The notes under the pieces: generated by a model
Databases searched by the model: none
What the model was told of the DNA's origin: nothing
Seen by the model: the letters and a program-made list of their open reading frames with translations, nothing else
In this document: positions 35,301-48,225 of the stretch, piece by piece
Layout: every line of letters begins with the position of its first letter
Numbering within the stretch: position 1 is the first letter of the stretch
Assembly (NCBI RefSeq): GCF_051020985.1
Contig: NC_135010.1
Span: 13,328,001 to 13,392,000, forward strand
Length of the DNA stretch: 64,000 nucleotides
Source of the DNA: Nomia melanderi
Lineage: Eukaryota > Arthropoda > Insecta > Hymenoptera > Halictidae
Direction: 5' to 3'
Made by a program: the position numbers and the translations under genes

Positions 35301-38300
35301 TGGCCAACGGCTCGCCCCGAAAAATCGTCGCTCTGGTCGGCTATATGGATCCCTTTTATGGTAATGGCCGTGTTTATGCGTTGACAGTCGCCAGTCGCTT
35401 CCGAACCGGGGGAAAGTATGCAAATCCGTCGTAGTCAAAGATTGAATTTCATTCGGCGGCCCTCTAGGAACGGGCGGCGGGCAGCGATGGCGGCGGCCAC
35501 CGGTGTGTCCGACACAGGCCGCGTCCGCGTCCACCGCGGCGAAGATAACCTTTCGACACTCGAACGACCGACGACTCGACCGACCTTTTGACGAGAGCCT
35601 TCCTGCTTCCATATGCATCAACCCCGTCGACGCCGAGGCGGGCCGTGGGGCCTTTTCATTTTCGAACGATCGGCTTCCCCCTTACCGCCGGACAAACAGT
35701 TCTTTTTTTTTCGTCTTGTCCCTTCGGAGTTCGATATTAACACTTTGACCGGGCAGGGTAACATTTCGGGAATGAAAAACTGTGTTTACCTTTCCGCCGG
35801 TTGGACGCGGTAAGAATTTCACGGGAAGAAATCACTCGTGAGAGGGGAAAGGAGAATATTTAAGCTTCGTAACGAGCTAAGGAAGAAGGTTGCGCGATGT
35901 TTCATTAGGAAGTTATGGAAGTTCAAAGACTTCGTTTGTTGCTGGAGTTTTCTTGTACTTTCGTTGCATCTGTTTCGACTGGTTGCTTTTAGTTTCACTC
36001 TCGTTTCTTCTCCGTCGAAGGGCTTCCCTGGGTGAACTGACTATTGCTATTAGCTGTTACCGTTATATTGTGTAACTATATTCAAATGTATGAAAACAGA
36101 AGAATTATCGTGACACCGTAATGAGTCAGCTCGACCTCCGCAGCGGATAGATTAAGACGTAATGTCGGATCTTATCTCAGCGGGCAATAATTGTCTCTAC
36201 GATTGCATCGTCCCGCTATCAATGAAACATATGTTTCGCGAAAGAGAAATTGCTCAGCTCTTTATCTCGTCCGGCGCGGAAGCCTTGTCCTCGAACGATA
36301 GCCGCGTAGCGATTTATTCGATAACAGTTTTCAACAACTTCGACTCGGGCCCGTCCAGAAATAGCCGCGCGAATTACCCTTGGCTAGAAGAAACGCATCG
36401 ATAACGAGACCGTCGCGAAGCCGGCCGTTTTCCTTTTTTTTTTTTTCTCTTCGTTGCGACGCAATTAATTTAGATAAGGCGGAACGCTCTTAAATATTCA
36501 ACGCGCCGCGCTCTAGGTCACTCGGGAATCGGGCTTCTTAATTATCTAGCGGCTCGCGAATAAATTTGTCACGTTGGGACGCGACCGTTGAGGCCTCGGC
36601 GTTCGCCTGCGATCGGGTTTCCCGCGGCCCGACGATCGAAACCCCACGAAAGCCTCGTTGCGCGCGGCTTTGACCCCTTCGACCCCGCCACCACCTTCGG
36701 GGGGAAGAAGGAACTTTGATCTCCGGATGCAATAATTCCGGGCTAACTCGAATCTCCTTCCGGCTCCCCGAATTCCAGGCAGCCGCTTCATCGCGTATTC
36801 TTCGCGTCGTACAGCCGATACGCGGTCGAGATAGAGGGTTCCGCCAGGAAAGCCTTCCCTCGATCCACGGAAAGTCGAGGGGGAAAATGTTGTCGATTTC
36901 TTGGCGATGCTCTCTCGTCGAAGGAAATGTAAATAAGAACACAGGGTCCGCGGGATCTCGTGGAATCGCGAGAGACGTGCTTATCGGGATAAAGGACGCT
37001 CGAAATTTCGAGTTCCCGACGATCGGTATTAGATTCCCAGTTTCCGGGGGATCCGATACTCCTCGCGCGATCGAAGCTCGAAGTGTTTCGAATTTCTCGC
37101 CACGCGTACGTACTCGGAGCGATTCGAAACCTCGACGACCAGTCCCGGCGCGCCTTGTGACTCTCGGAGGGGCGTGCAGCCACCGACGGGCATAATTTTT
37201 CCATTTAGCCCGGTTGCTGCCATAGATCGATTCACGATCTGCCGCGCGATCGGACGGGTACACGTAAACAAACGCGTACTAATGCGAACTAATGTCGTCC
37301 GGCTCGAAACTAACGACCCCGGCTCCCGTCTCCACCGGCAGCCGTCCCGGCCGACTCTCTCGTCAAAGGTAAAAACCGTCTCAGAACGAGACCGGTGGAG
37401 GGGAAAGGCCAGGAAGGTCGCCAAGACGGTCTCCTTTCGCATTCTTGCTGGAAGATCATGCGACCGATCTGTCAGGCGAGCTTCTTACAGGCCGTAGATA
37501 TCGGCGATACCCGTTCGACACGCTCGGAACCGTGTTTTCGTCGGATTTTTCTCGATGTTCGACAACCGTTTTCTCGATCTCCGGATCTTGCATTCGTAAA
37601 TCGGTCGAGGTGAAAATCTCGCTGTACCCTGTGTCGCCGGTCCGCCAGGGATCAGAGGTTCGCGATCGGTTCTCTAGTCCTGGTGCGAGAGGAACCGATT
37701 CGGTGCTAGAAGAAACGAGAACACTTTGTTCGAATTATTCGATGGTTCGTTCGTTCGATCGAATTATTAAACTATTAACGTTCGATTATACGAGTATCCA
37801 AGTTTAATTATTCAATCGTAGAAGTTCGGTTACTGAATTATTCAAGTTCAATTAGTCAACTATTCAAGTTCAACTATCGAATTCGAAGGCGCGTTAGTAA
37901 ATTACCCGCGGAGCGGTTCCCTCTGTCCCGGGAACGAGCGTGGAACACCGATCCCGTCCGTGGCTCGGATGTTCTCCCCGGCCTTGACCGGCCAGGAAAT
38001 CGGAGTCGCAACGAATTCAAATTTGTACAAGCCTGGAACATCGTCGTCCGAGTCGCGTCGTCGGTTCCGACGATAAACTACGCGTTTGATCGGCTTGTAA
38101 ACGTCCGATCTTTCTCGATATCTCTCCGTCTCCTCTGTTCCTCTCCGTCCCTCTTTCGGCCGGATTCGATGCAGGGGCTCCGCTCGAGGGAACGACGATC
38201 GACACGAGCGTCGACGCATATATTTAACGAGGCGAGCGCGCGAGAAGACCAAGCGGAATGTCTCGAGGCCGAGCGGTGGCGCGAGCGAGCGGCGGAGCGA

Positions 38301-40579
38301 GTATCGGTGGAATCGCGCCGGGAAATATCGATGACGGAAAAACCGATTCCAGATATTGCTCTCCGAGCTGTTTCTCAGCCGTTTTTATTAATACCCCTGC
38401 TGCAAGCGGGGCCCGGTCTCGACCCGAGCCCATGCCCCGGCAAATTAGGGTGAACCGTCGACGCTGCTCCGACTCGTGAATCTTTTCGACCCTTCGTGAA
38501 AGGAGATGACTATCGTTTTGTCCTCGAAGGACTACCGTTGCTACCGACGAAAACTCATGAATTCGACGCTAATTTATCGTCCCGTGCCCGCTCCACCCTT
38601 CGCCCTCTGCATCCGGGATGACGCCTCCCGCCTGCCGCCGAAGTTCAGCCTCGAATTCTCGCCGAGCGTTGGAGATTAATCGCTAGCTACCGCGGAAACG
38701 ATCTCGTGCACCGAATCGGATCGCTCTGCGACTCATCCTCGCCGCTTTTACTCGCTTCCGATGGGAAACACTCGAATCTGCTACAGAATCATCTAAACCC
38801 AGAGAATCTACGGAAACATCCGTGGAATCCGAAGATGAGTCAGTCGAATCTATGAAGCATCGCGCGTCGAATCGAGGATCTATCGAGAAAAAGAAGAAGA
38901 AGACGGCAGAAATAGCAACGGCCAGGAAAAAATTCGAAGAAGACGACGACGAAGAAGAAGAAGCAAAGGATGAAGATGAAGGGTAAGAGGTGGCTGACGC
39001 GCTCGTGATTCCCTTTAGGCTCGAGCCACGGTGCATCCGCGATCCCTGGCGCAGCATCGCACACTCACGCTCACGTACACAGGCTCGCGAGGGGGATAAT
39101 AACCAATTATTTTGGAGTATATAATTAGAAAATTACGGAGTCAGCTCCGACACAACGCAGGGACCCGTTCGGTCTCCGTTCATCTCTTTCCGACTTCCGA
39201 GCGATTCCACCCCGTCCCTGTTCATCACGGTCCGTCCCTTTTTCTCTCGCGGGGCTCCTTCGTGTGGCGTCAGAATTGAGATACAGATACCACGACCCAA
39301 AGTATAGACCGTGTAAGCACTCGGAGTCGCATGTGCTCGATCTTTCAGCCTCCTCGTCCGTCTCTCTTCCACGTCTCCGCTTCACGGTTCGGCTCCGCAC
39401 TCCTCTCTCTTCTCCGGGCTTCGCGTCCTCTTCCTCTTCGTCCTGTTCGTCTTCTTCCTCCCCTTCGTCGTTCCTTCCTCTTCCCAACTCGTCGTCGCCT
39501 TCTCTCCGCGTTCTGTTCCTTTTCTCCTCGCCCGTTCCCTGCGGTTGAGTGCGTGTAGGTGAGGGTGTAGAGGTGGGCCGACCTTATGGCCCTGGGCTAC
39601 CGGGCTTCGTACCTAAGCTGGCCCTTCTATACGGGGTGTCCCGCGACGAAAAACGCTCGCAGACTCCTCGATACGCGCACCGTGGAATGTCCCGATCCGT
39701 CAACGTCCCCGGGATCCTCGCTGAAAGGGAACGTTCCGAGGAAACTCGAGGCGCTTCGATTACTCAGCGGCTATTCCGTGGAACCTCGCGTTATCCGGGG
39801 ATCGAACAACGCGTGCACCGCTTCGGTGGAATCTCCGGAGCCCGGGCAGCGCTTCGTCCGCCATTTATCAATGCGAACGCGCGGCGTGTTTATCGGGGAA
39901 CATACAGGAAATGAATAACGACAGCGTAATTCGTAGAAAAATCTCGAATGTTCTCGAGATGCTCCATGCTTTATCGTCGATCGAACAACGCTGACGAACC
40001 GATTCGAGTGAATCCTCTTCGATCGTGGTATGTTCTCGATGATTCGATTCTTCGACGGTCATCCGAGAATGTTTACTTCAAACGAATTCTAAGGAAAGAC
40101 TCGTTTAATTGTTAGTCGCGCGAGGAATCGGTCGTTGATCGGATGTTGAGCACACGAAGCAGGACGGTTTCGGACGCCGTGTATAGCGGTGAGAGGCGAG
40201 CCGCTCGGCATGCAGCTCGCGACGCGCTAAATTATTAATCCTAAATTCTTTCGCCGCCATAATTCTCGCCGGATGATTCGTCTCGAATTAGTTCCTATTA
40301 GGTGGTAGTCGGCCGGGTTAATTCCCGGCCGGGTCTACGTGGCCGGGGCGCACTTACAATTTAAAATCGACTTGTCGTCGTTGGCGGTTCCGAGAGAGAG
40401 AGGCACGACCGACCGGTCGTCGTGACGCCGCTGAGACGGGTTATTAGGCTTTCCGTTTCGTAACGAAGAATCGTCGCACGATTACGATTAGCGGCGGAGG
40501 CGGTTCGTTAGCCGGAGGTAATCGACCGAATCTTCGCCGATTACCGTGTCAGCCGCGGAACTTCTCCGGTTCTCGCGGA
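29341..40579. other. GC-rich non-coding DNA, probable vvl cis-regulatory territory
   Basis: No gene supported. The many long open frames are Arg/Ser/Pro-rich, overlap on opposite strands and have no domains. A perfect octamer is annotated at 35418. Segment 34490-34650 has G/C hairpins (TATGGGGCCCCATA at 34563-34576) that suggest a transposon scrap. Segment 39545-39660 contains TACGGGGTGTCCCGCGACG, a motif reminiscent of repeat ends common in arthropods. Confidence 0.4.
35418..35425 (+). promoter_or_regulatory. Perfect POU octamer ATGCAAAT
   Basis: Canonical octamer bound by class III POU proteins, about 14 kb upstream of the vvl ORF, in otherwise GC-rich DNA where it is unlikely by chance. 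Candidate autoregulatory site; function inferred only. Confidence 0.3.
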
Positions 40580-41260
40580 TCAGAACTCGATTCGAGCCGC
40601 TCTCCTCGTTACCTCACGAATCTTCTCGCAACTCTCCGGTTCCTCGGCGTATCCGAGGCTCGGCTCTTCGATTCCTCTGAATTGCCCGTAGGTTCGATCG
40701 TTTGCTACCTTTGTTACTGGAAGATTGCCGTACCGGAGGTCCTTCGTTTCTTTGTCTGCTGCACCTTTCCGAGACATCTTCATATCCGTTTGATTCGAAG
40801 TAACGTCTTTACGAGACTCCACCTACTGAACTCCGATACACAGTGTCCTTATCCCTCGTATTCCCCGATTACCTTTAATTCCATTCCATTCGAGATCCAT
40901 ACTCCGTCTTGTGGCTTCGTTAATTGCCTTTTTAGTTGCAGAGGGTACCGTGGAGGATGCAGTTGATATTCTACTTAACATTGAAACGCATCCGTACAAC
41001 ACCGCTCGGTCGTCTTTGCAGCGTGGAGATATGCTCGCTAGAAAGCAGGAGGCCACAACATCAAAGGTTCCATCGACGATAGATTATACACCCGGTACAG
41101 AAGCTTCACCACCCACTCGAACGGCAGGACCAGCCCCGCCGGATCGTGATACCCCGCGGACAAATGCCGATAATTGCGTTTCGCAGTTCGTGAATTCCTT
41201 CTTTCCTTCCTCGTCGTTTCTGCTTTTCTTCCCGCTTGCCTCTCGCTCCTCGCCAGCCCT
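40580..41260. other. Coding-like island of lower GC, strand unresolved
   Basis: Minus strand: 40822-40615 is open, rich in GAG/AAG/GAC codons and Lys/Glu/Asp, ends at a good donor (GAG|GTAACG), and begins just after an in-frame TAG that could be an acceptor. Plus strand: an acceptor-like TTTTTAGTTGCAG at 40928-40940 opens a frame reading GTVEDAVDILLNIETHPYNT and on to about 41.19 kb. Both are more protein-like than surrounding frames, but no family is recognised and they overlap only partly. It could be an exon of an unrecognised gene, an lncRNA or a decayed element. Confidence 0.2.
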
Positions 41261-41657
41261 CGGCTCTTCTCTTCCCCCGATCCGATCTGCCAATCTGTCC
41301 GGATACTTCTTTCCGTTCGCTCTCGAAAAATGTCTCGCAGAAACGGTTAGGAAACCTTATTAAGCCGCGCGTTTCAGCGTGCAGCCTCGCGTATCTACGA
41401 GTCGCCGCGTTCTCAGATACATCGCGCTCCTAAATCCAGCGTCTCGCATTCCTCCGGCTCGCACTCAAGCAACGTCGAGTAGAACACAGGGTAAAAGAAA
41501 AAAAAGAAACAATTTCCCTGGCACGGTGGATGGTCATAAACCTTCGATAAGAGGAACAGCTATCGGTTCGAGTGGTAATAACGAGTTGTAATCGTTTAAT
41601 TTATCGCGAGCGCGGTTGTGATTAGTAGCCGCGGTGCTTCCACGTTAACGGACACCT

Positions 41658-41697
41658 TTCTCCTCCTCCTCCTCCTCCTCCTCCTCCTTCTTCTTCG
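41658..41697. repeat. (CTC)n microsatellite
   Basis: About ten CTC units grading into TTC units; simple repeat with no ORF function. Confidence 0.9.
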
Positions 41698-44600
41698 ACC
41701 GCGGCGCGCGAGGACATCCACGGGTTTATCCGGCCGATCGAGGAGGAATCGCGATTCGTATCGTTCCGGATTCGAGCGACTCGATTCGTAATAACTACCT
41801 CGGCCGGCGCGGTGTACGCGCGTTTCTACGAATCGATTAATTACGGGGATCCCGGCGCGGCAGCGGTCCTAGCCGAGTCGCGCTGGTAAACGACACCCGA
41901 CGTTATCGTTCGCGAAAGGGGTGCCGATCACCGTCGGGAGAAGCGTCTTCCGTCCATCCCGTAAATCGTTTCGCCCCCGAGAGGGATGAAGCGCGAACCC
42001 GGTGCCCGCGACGAGGGAAGGTGGCAGGGAAGGTATCCTGGTTGGTGTACGTGCGTGACGTCAATATGTCCAGGATAATAAGATGGCCGGCGATAAAGTG
42101 GTGGGTGTAGATACAAGATAACAATCAGCTGCAGTAGCTCCTGGCAATCTCGTGATTACAGGCTTAGCCTCCAATCGCTGCGTCTCTCTTCCATCCACCG
42201 CGCGGCTCCTTTTTTTCCCCCCTCGGTCTTCCTCGCTTTTTCGCCCTTGCTTCTTTTATCGCCGTCCCTCCCTCGCCGTTTCCTTCTCGCTCCCGCCATC
42301 AACCGTTCCCGACGTATCCGGCTTTCTCCGAAGCTTTACGATATATTTCATAAGCGATATCGACGGTCCGCGAGAGGGCACGGATATTTTTCTCTCGAGA
42401 TGCCGATACTCCTCGCTCTCCGCTCCTAGCGGAACGTTCTCCCTTGTCGCGGCTTTCCCATTTTCGCGCGTCGAATATTAGTCGACGACGCGAGACGAAA
42501 GGAAGCTGTTGGATCCCGGCGCCGCGACGGTGACGGCAGACGGAGAAGGTGGAAAGGGGACGAAGGGGGTAGGGGGCAGCAACCATGCCGCCGGACGCTC
42601 TCGCCAGCCCCCTTCGCCAGAGGTACCTCTTAATAATAATTTTGATCGGCAAATTGGCGTGGTGCATATTTCAGGCTTCGATCGTTATCTCGCGAAACTT
42701 TCGGCCCTTCCTGCGGTTTCGTTTTGGCGGCGGGAGAAACCGAGAGAGGAGAGAACGGTGGGAAGGGGGTTGCGACCAGAGAGAGAGAGAGAGAGGGGTG
42801 CAACCGCCTGCGGGCTCCATTCGAGAACGTCCCGCGGTTTCGTCCTCGGCGAGCGCCGAGTTTTTCGGCTGCACCCGCGTCACTTCGGCCGGGAACTTCA
42901 ATGATCCTCGATAGTCTTCTTGGAAGATGACGCGCGCAACCGTGCTGGTGCTACCGCGGTCTTCGAAGCTGTTGCGGATCCGTTCGAAGGCGCTACTTAG
43001 TACTAAGTCGAGACTTCTTCGAAGTTTCTAAGTCTGAAGAGTGTTCGCAGCAGTGATTCCTCAGGAAATCATTCCTCAAGCATACCGAAGAAACTCGTCA
43101 TGATATTCCTATGCTCGAACAGATTTCGAACAGCTCCGGGGAGCAGGAGGAATCGATTTTAGCGGTGCCGCGAATCGAAACTCGCGTTGTTCGTCCGTTA
43201 ACTATACGGAACCCGGATCGTCAACGTCCCGTAATCTTGTAGTCCTGTTCGGTAATCGTATTGCGCGGTCACGTCGCAGAAGTTTCACGGCGATACGGCC
43301 GGTCCTTGGAGCTCTCTGCTGGGGAAATAGTTTGCCGGCCCGCAGAGCCCGTGTCCGGCGCGAGTCCGACGCGTCGGAAGCTCGGTGTGCTCGATTTCAA
43401 ACGCAAATTCACCGTGCGACCCGCGAGTCCCTTTGCGAGCATCGCCGGGACCCCCGCCAAGGATCGTGCGGTCGAGGAAGTTAGCGCGGGACGATTCGAT
43501 CCCGCCGCCAGCTATAATCGAATCCCGGGACAAGCTTAATCCGTTCCCGGCGACGCTTATGACGCCTTAACGCGCGATCGGGAGGACCCGAGAGAGGGCC
43601 AACTAGCGGCGATGTTTCGGCTCTTCCCGGGTATTCGCCAACTAATTCTAAGACCCGGTTGCCAACGCTTCGACCGTCACGAAAATGTTGAACCTTTCGC
43701 GACGAAGACGAACGGCGTTGAAAACGATTAGAGATCACTCGATATCGTGGTTCTTTCGATACGCTCTATTGTCAGACTGCTTCCGCCGCTAAATATTTAT
43801 ACTCGACAGAAGCGTCGAGTCATTTAGAGGCGTCGTGCGTCACTGACCGCAGCGGCAGCGAACGAGTTAAGATATCTGCTTCGAGAACACTGCACGACCC
43901 CTTCAGCCTCGGTCCTCTCCGGAAGCCGCGGTATTCTATGTACACTGAAAAACACGTTCCGCCGTTCTTAACGAGACGTCAGATTCACGCGTCCCGGGTC
44001 TCCTCGTGGAGGAATCGCACCGTTTCGCCGTTGGAGATCGTAAAAATTCGGGTCACGAGTCCCCGGCAGTAAATAAAACCATTGTCTTTTTCTCCCCTCC
44101 ATCGCTGACATATTTCTTCGCGCTCCTCGCATCGTTCCACGCGCGGCCTATCGATTTCCCTCCACCTCGTGCACCTCGACCAAACGCTAAACGATGTACC
44201 CGAGAACACTTCTTCCATTTTTTTATTCGATCGTTCCGGCCGAAACGATCCTCGGTGTTTCCTTCGCGACGAGCGATCGTCGCCATTGCGATTGCCTCGT
44301 AATCATCGAGGAATGCGTTCCTAGAAAGTTGGCTACCGCCGAATTCGAAAAGTACCCGTTGGTTTCTCGATTCTTTCGATCCTCGCGTTCGAAGATTTTA
44401 ATTGCTACTCGTTTTGTACGATTTACCTGCGGCGCGTCTCACGGGGAAGGAAGTTCGACGCGTTTCCACCGGATGGCAGCACGCTTACCAACAATCCCCC
44501 TCGGCCGTTCGAAAATCCTCGCCGAAGGGATGCAAGAGAGATTTTTCCACCCTTCCAGGGTAAAAAGACCGCGCGCTGCTGCCACCTGACGAACGATTTC

Positions 44601-45333
44601 CGTACTGATCGCGATCTCCTCTCCTTCTCTACGAGCGGCTCCGCTCTTCCTCGGTTTTCCCCTCCGCGAGCGTAGTTCCCCACCGTTCGCGCGATCGTGC
44701 CCCACTCGAGCCGCCGTCTCCTTTCACGGTTCTGGCCAGGTATCTATATACCCGCTCCCTTTCGGCGTTTCCCGTCTTCCTCCGGTTTCCTCTCTCTTTC
44801 CGCGTCTTATCGCGTCTTCCCGTCGACCCTTTATCCGGCTGTCCCTGCTCCCCCGTCGCAGGGATCCAACCCAGACGTCGCAAGGGAAAGCTCGCGCGTC
44901 TGTCCCGCGGCCAACGGAGGAAAAACCTATAGCGGCGACCCGCCCGTAAAATCCCTCGCAGCGTATTTCGTATTAAAATATTAAAATATTCATTCGAAGC
45001 ATAAAGGCGGTGAAATTACGCCGGTTACCGTCCTCCATTCACGCACGGGGGTCGCGCGCGACGCTCGTTCTTTTTTACGGCCGCCGCGACCTACGACACG
45101 CTGCGAACGGTCTGGTTTCCAAAGTTCTCGCGGTAGCCGGCCGCCGCGTTCTCTTCTTTCATCATCGCGCGACATCGTTTTGCCCTTTTCATCCCGCGAT
45201 TTCACCTTCGAACGTCTTCACGGGAATTCCGATCGTTCCTCTTTTACTGGAGACTGATGTCGTTCGACGGGTCGACCCTATGATCCAGTTTCGACATTTT
45301 TCTATAGGCAGCTCCCATCTAGCGCAGGGATCT

Positions 45334-45341
45334 ATGCAAAT
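45334..45341 (+). promoter_or_regulatory. Perfect POU octamer ATGCAAAT
   Basis: Second exact octamer, about 4 kb upstream of the vvl start codon and on the same strand as the gene. Candidate autoregulatory site; inference from motif only. Confidence 0.35.
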
Positions 45342-46765
45342 GCGAGTGGCAGACGGTGGTGCAATCGCTTCCTCCTAAGTTACTCCAGTTACGGAACACC
45401 CTTGCCTCTCGCGTCGACGTTTCCAACGCGATCGGAAGCTGTTTATTGCTCTACGAGAGGTTTCTTTCCGTGGCTCCCTGGAAGATCCTCGTCCGTCCGA
45501 CGTTTGACGGGTCGAGGGGTCTAGCGGCATTCGGCTCCGGTTCGTGACATCTAGCGCACCTAGAACGGACAAGAACGTTTCTTGTCCCCGGCCTTCCTCA
45601 CAAATGTTTTCGCACCCCACGAAGGTGCTCCGCGCGACAAGGTGCAGCGCGGACGAGGAAGCGAGAGGGAGACAGAGGCCGCGCCCCCCAGGGCTGCCGT
45701 TGGGTCAGAAAAGACCGGCTAAATTATGCAAGCAAACGTTCAGGTAGTAAAGTGTTTTCACGTAGAGCGTCGGAACAGGCCGTTGCTGGTCCGCTTCCCC
45801 CGTGTTTCCTGCGCTCGTCTCTGTTCCACCGGCGCGCGCGTCACCCCTTGCGGCGCGCAACCGGGAACTCTCGCTACCTGTCGGGTCCTAAGCAAATATT
45901 TCACGGCAACGTTCGATCCAATTTGACGCAATGGGGCTGCGCGAAATCGAATTAAGGGTGCATTACTCGAAGGTGGCTGGCGCGGTGCGCGATCGATCGA
46001 GACGTCGAGCTGCCGGCGAGCCGAGGGCGAGAGAAAAAAAAGGAAGGGGATCTTCGCGGACTCTCGAGCGGCGGGGGTGGGATATGCGTGCGTACGGGAC
46101 GGTGAATGGAATCGAGGAGACTCCCCGGCGAATGGCTCTTAAAAGGTTGCAACGGGCTCGTGCGTGTAATAAAGTTGGCAAAGAAGCGATAATGTCGGGC
46201 CGGCATTAAAATGCTCGTAATTCCGACGAAACGGGCGGCGCGCGGCGTGTAATAACGGGCCGCGTAAATGACAGAGCCGGGCATAATTGGCATCGGAGGT
46301 GCGCTCGAAATTCCTAGGTTCGGTAGGAGCTCGGCTATACTTATCGTTCGCGAGCGGACCAAGCCGGAGAGGCTGCTATCGGACCTGCTCCGCGTGTCCG
46401 TGACGCGGCCGGCTCGCCGTCTTCCGCGATGTCAGTCGATATTACGCGTTGCTAGCCCGGGGACGTGCGTGCTCGCGTATCGCGCGTTGAAGAGCAATCG
46501 ACCTTTCTTCGTTTCGGCGATCACCGTTGCCTTTTCTTTCGAAATCTCGTGAAAGCGACGAGGAGCCGCGAAGGTTGAACGTCGCGCTTTCACGGACGAG
46601 CTCGGCTTGCCGGGGAATCGTTTCGAGTGTCGTTCCGAGGTGTGCTCCGAGGGTAGAAAGGAGGAAAGACGAACGCGTATCGCGGTGACCTCTCCGCAGC
46701 CTCGACGGTGCCCACAGGTGCGAAGGCGCAAAGCCAGCTGGGTAGTTGAAACGGTACGACACAGG

Positions 46766-46860
46766 GGGATCCCCGGCACACGATGATCTAACTCACCCCT
46801 CCTGAGGGGTGGCTGGCACGTACTGCATAATGCTGCTACCTGTGGCTCTCATTTAAATGT
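46766..46860 (+). promoter_or_regulatory. Motif cluster upstream of vvl
   Basis: Within 95 bp: a GGGGATCCCC palindrome, a perfect 7 bp stem CACCCCT-CCTG-AGGGGTG (46794-46811), a TGCATAAT POU-type site (46824-46831), an E-box-like CACCTG relative and the palindrome CATTTAAATG. Density of structured motifs suggests an enhancer or promoter-proximal element of vvl. Confidence 0.3.
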
Positions 46861-47177
46861 ACTAAACCTCGCTCGCTGGCTCGGTCTCCCTTCCTCACCC
46901 CTCCCTTAACCAGTCAGCCGCTCGCTCGATCGCCGTTGGTTCGCGCCCAACGAAGCGACCTCCGTTTTTTCCCTGTTCCGCGGCTCCTGCCGATACCACC
47001 CTCTCGGGGCCCTACCGATCCGCGCCTCCCGCTAATTGATCACCTTGAATTAATACCTGTTGCGCGGGTATCGCGATTCCTCGGCGATCGGTGACCATCG
47101 AAAAGCCTGCTCGGCCTACGCGTTTCCTCTCGTCCGCGGGCGAACGCGAGGGGGTGGCGAAAAACTGTAAAACGGAA

Positions 47178-47205
47178 GCGTCGCGTCGCGTCGCGTCGCG
47201 TCGCG
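47178..47205 (+). repeat. (TCGCG)n pentamer array
   Basis: Five to six tandem GTCGC/TCGCG units, about 2.2 kb upstream of the vvl ATG. Confidence 0.85.
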
Positions 47206-47600
47206 GCGCGGCAGACGACGGTCTGTCCGCTGCACCTGTTGCACCGCGAGCTACGCGAACGGCAAGCGAAACTACGCGGCCTCGGCTGTCGCCAGAAGAT
47301 ATTCGTCTTTCGCGGATTCTCTCGCGCGAAATTAGGACCTGTTGCGCGCTCGCGCTGCGCAGCCTTCGCGGACGTCGGGGGTTCGCCGGTCTCTTCCGGG
47401 GTCGGATTCGGAAAAGAACGGAACCGCGGAAGGGAGGAGGACGGGGTTGAAAAATGCGGAAGGTCTTCGAAACAACGAGGAACGCGGATTCGGTGGGTTC
47501 CGGTGGCACGATTCGAAGGTGTTTGCTCGTCGACGGCAACGACGTCGCGGACGTCGGAGATCGTGCGCGCCCGAGGTGCTCGAGTCGATTCGAATCGCAG

Positions 47601-47723
47601 CGGGTCGGATCGGGTCGGGTCGGGCCGGGCCGGGTCGAGTCGAGTCGAGCCGCGTCGGGTCGAGTCGGGTTGAAACCCGGTCGACTCGAGTCGACTCGAA
47701 TCGAGTTGGGATCGAGTCGACTG
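47601..47723 (+). repeat. (GGGTC/GAGTC)n pentamer array
   Basis: Over 120 bp of five-base units alternating GGGTC, GGGCC and GAGTC, G-rich on the strand that matches vvl. It removes stop codons from several frames and so creates long spurious ORFs on both strands. Confidence 0.85.
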
Positions 47724-48134
47724 GTGGCAAACTCTCGTGGTAGGGGCGAAGAGAGGAAAAGGACAGGGGTGAGAGCAGTGGCGCCTGGGGTGCGTAGGTT
47801 GCCTCGGAGGCGCGGTCGCGCCAGGTTCCGCCCGACGGTGACGTTCGTCGACGGCCACCTTGCGAGCGGAGCCAATCGGAGCGGCGGTATCGGGACTCGG
47901 TGGGGATGTGCAGGACGGTGGCGCGCATGAGTCGGTTCCACCGAGCGGTGGTCCGGGAGCCTCGGGAACCTCGAGCGAGCTGCGAGGCGAGGCAGTCAGT
48001 CGCTCTCAGCTACGACATGCATAACGCATGAGAGAGCTCGAGCGAGATCTTTTGCGAGTCCGTCGTCCCTCCTCTCTCGCGCGCGCGCGCACGTACTACA
48101 CACGTATATACACACACGTACATACGACACAGAA

Positions 48135-48194
48135 TCTCTCTCTTTCTCTCGCACAGTTTTTCTCTCCTCCCCTCTCACTCACTCTCTCTCTCTT

Positions 48195-48225
<31 letters not shown>
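48135..48225 (+). repeat. (CT)n tract in the vvl 5' flank
   Basis: Nearly uninterrupted CT/TTTC dinucleotides, equal to GAGAG runs on the other strand. Such tracts bind GAGA-type factors and are common near promoters of insect developmental genes. It lies 1.15 kb before the vvl ATG, probably in the promoter or 5' UTR. Confidence 0.85.

Larger units (their letters stand above)
41261..47000. other. GC-rich non-coding DNA upstream of vvl
   Basis: No gene supported. Holds a CTC triplet run at 41658-41697, the octamer at 45334 and a small AT-balanced cluster at 46766-46860 described separately. Open frames on both strands are compositional. Confidence 0.4.

Noticed and set aside
47012..47941. 309-codon minus frame with repeated DSTRPDPTR-like units
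   Set aside because: Created by the GGGTC/GAGTC pentamer array; all frames through such an array are open.
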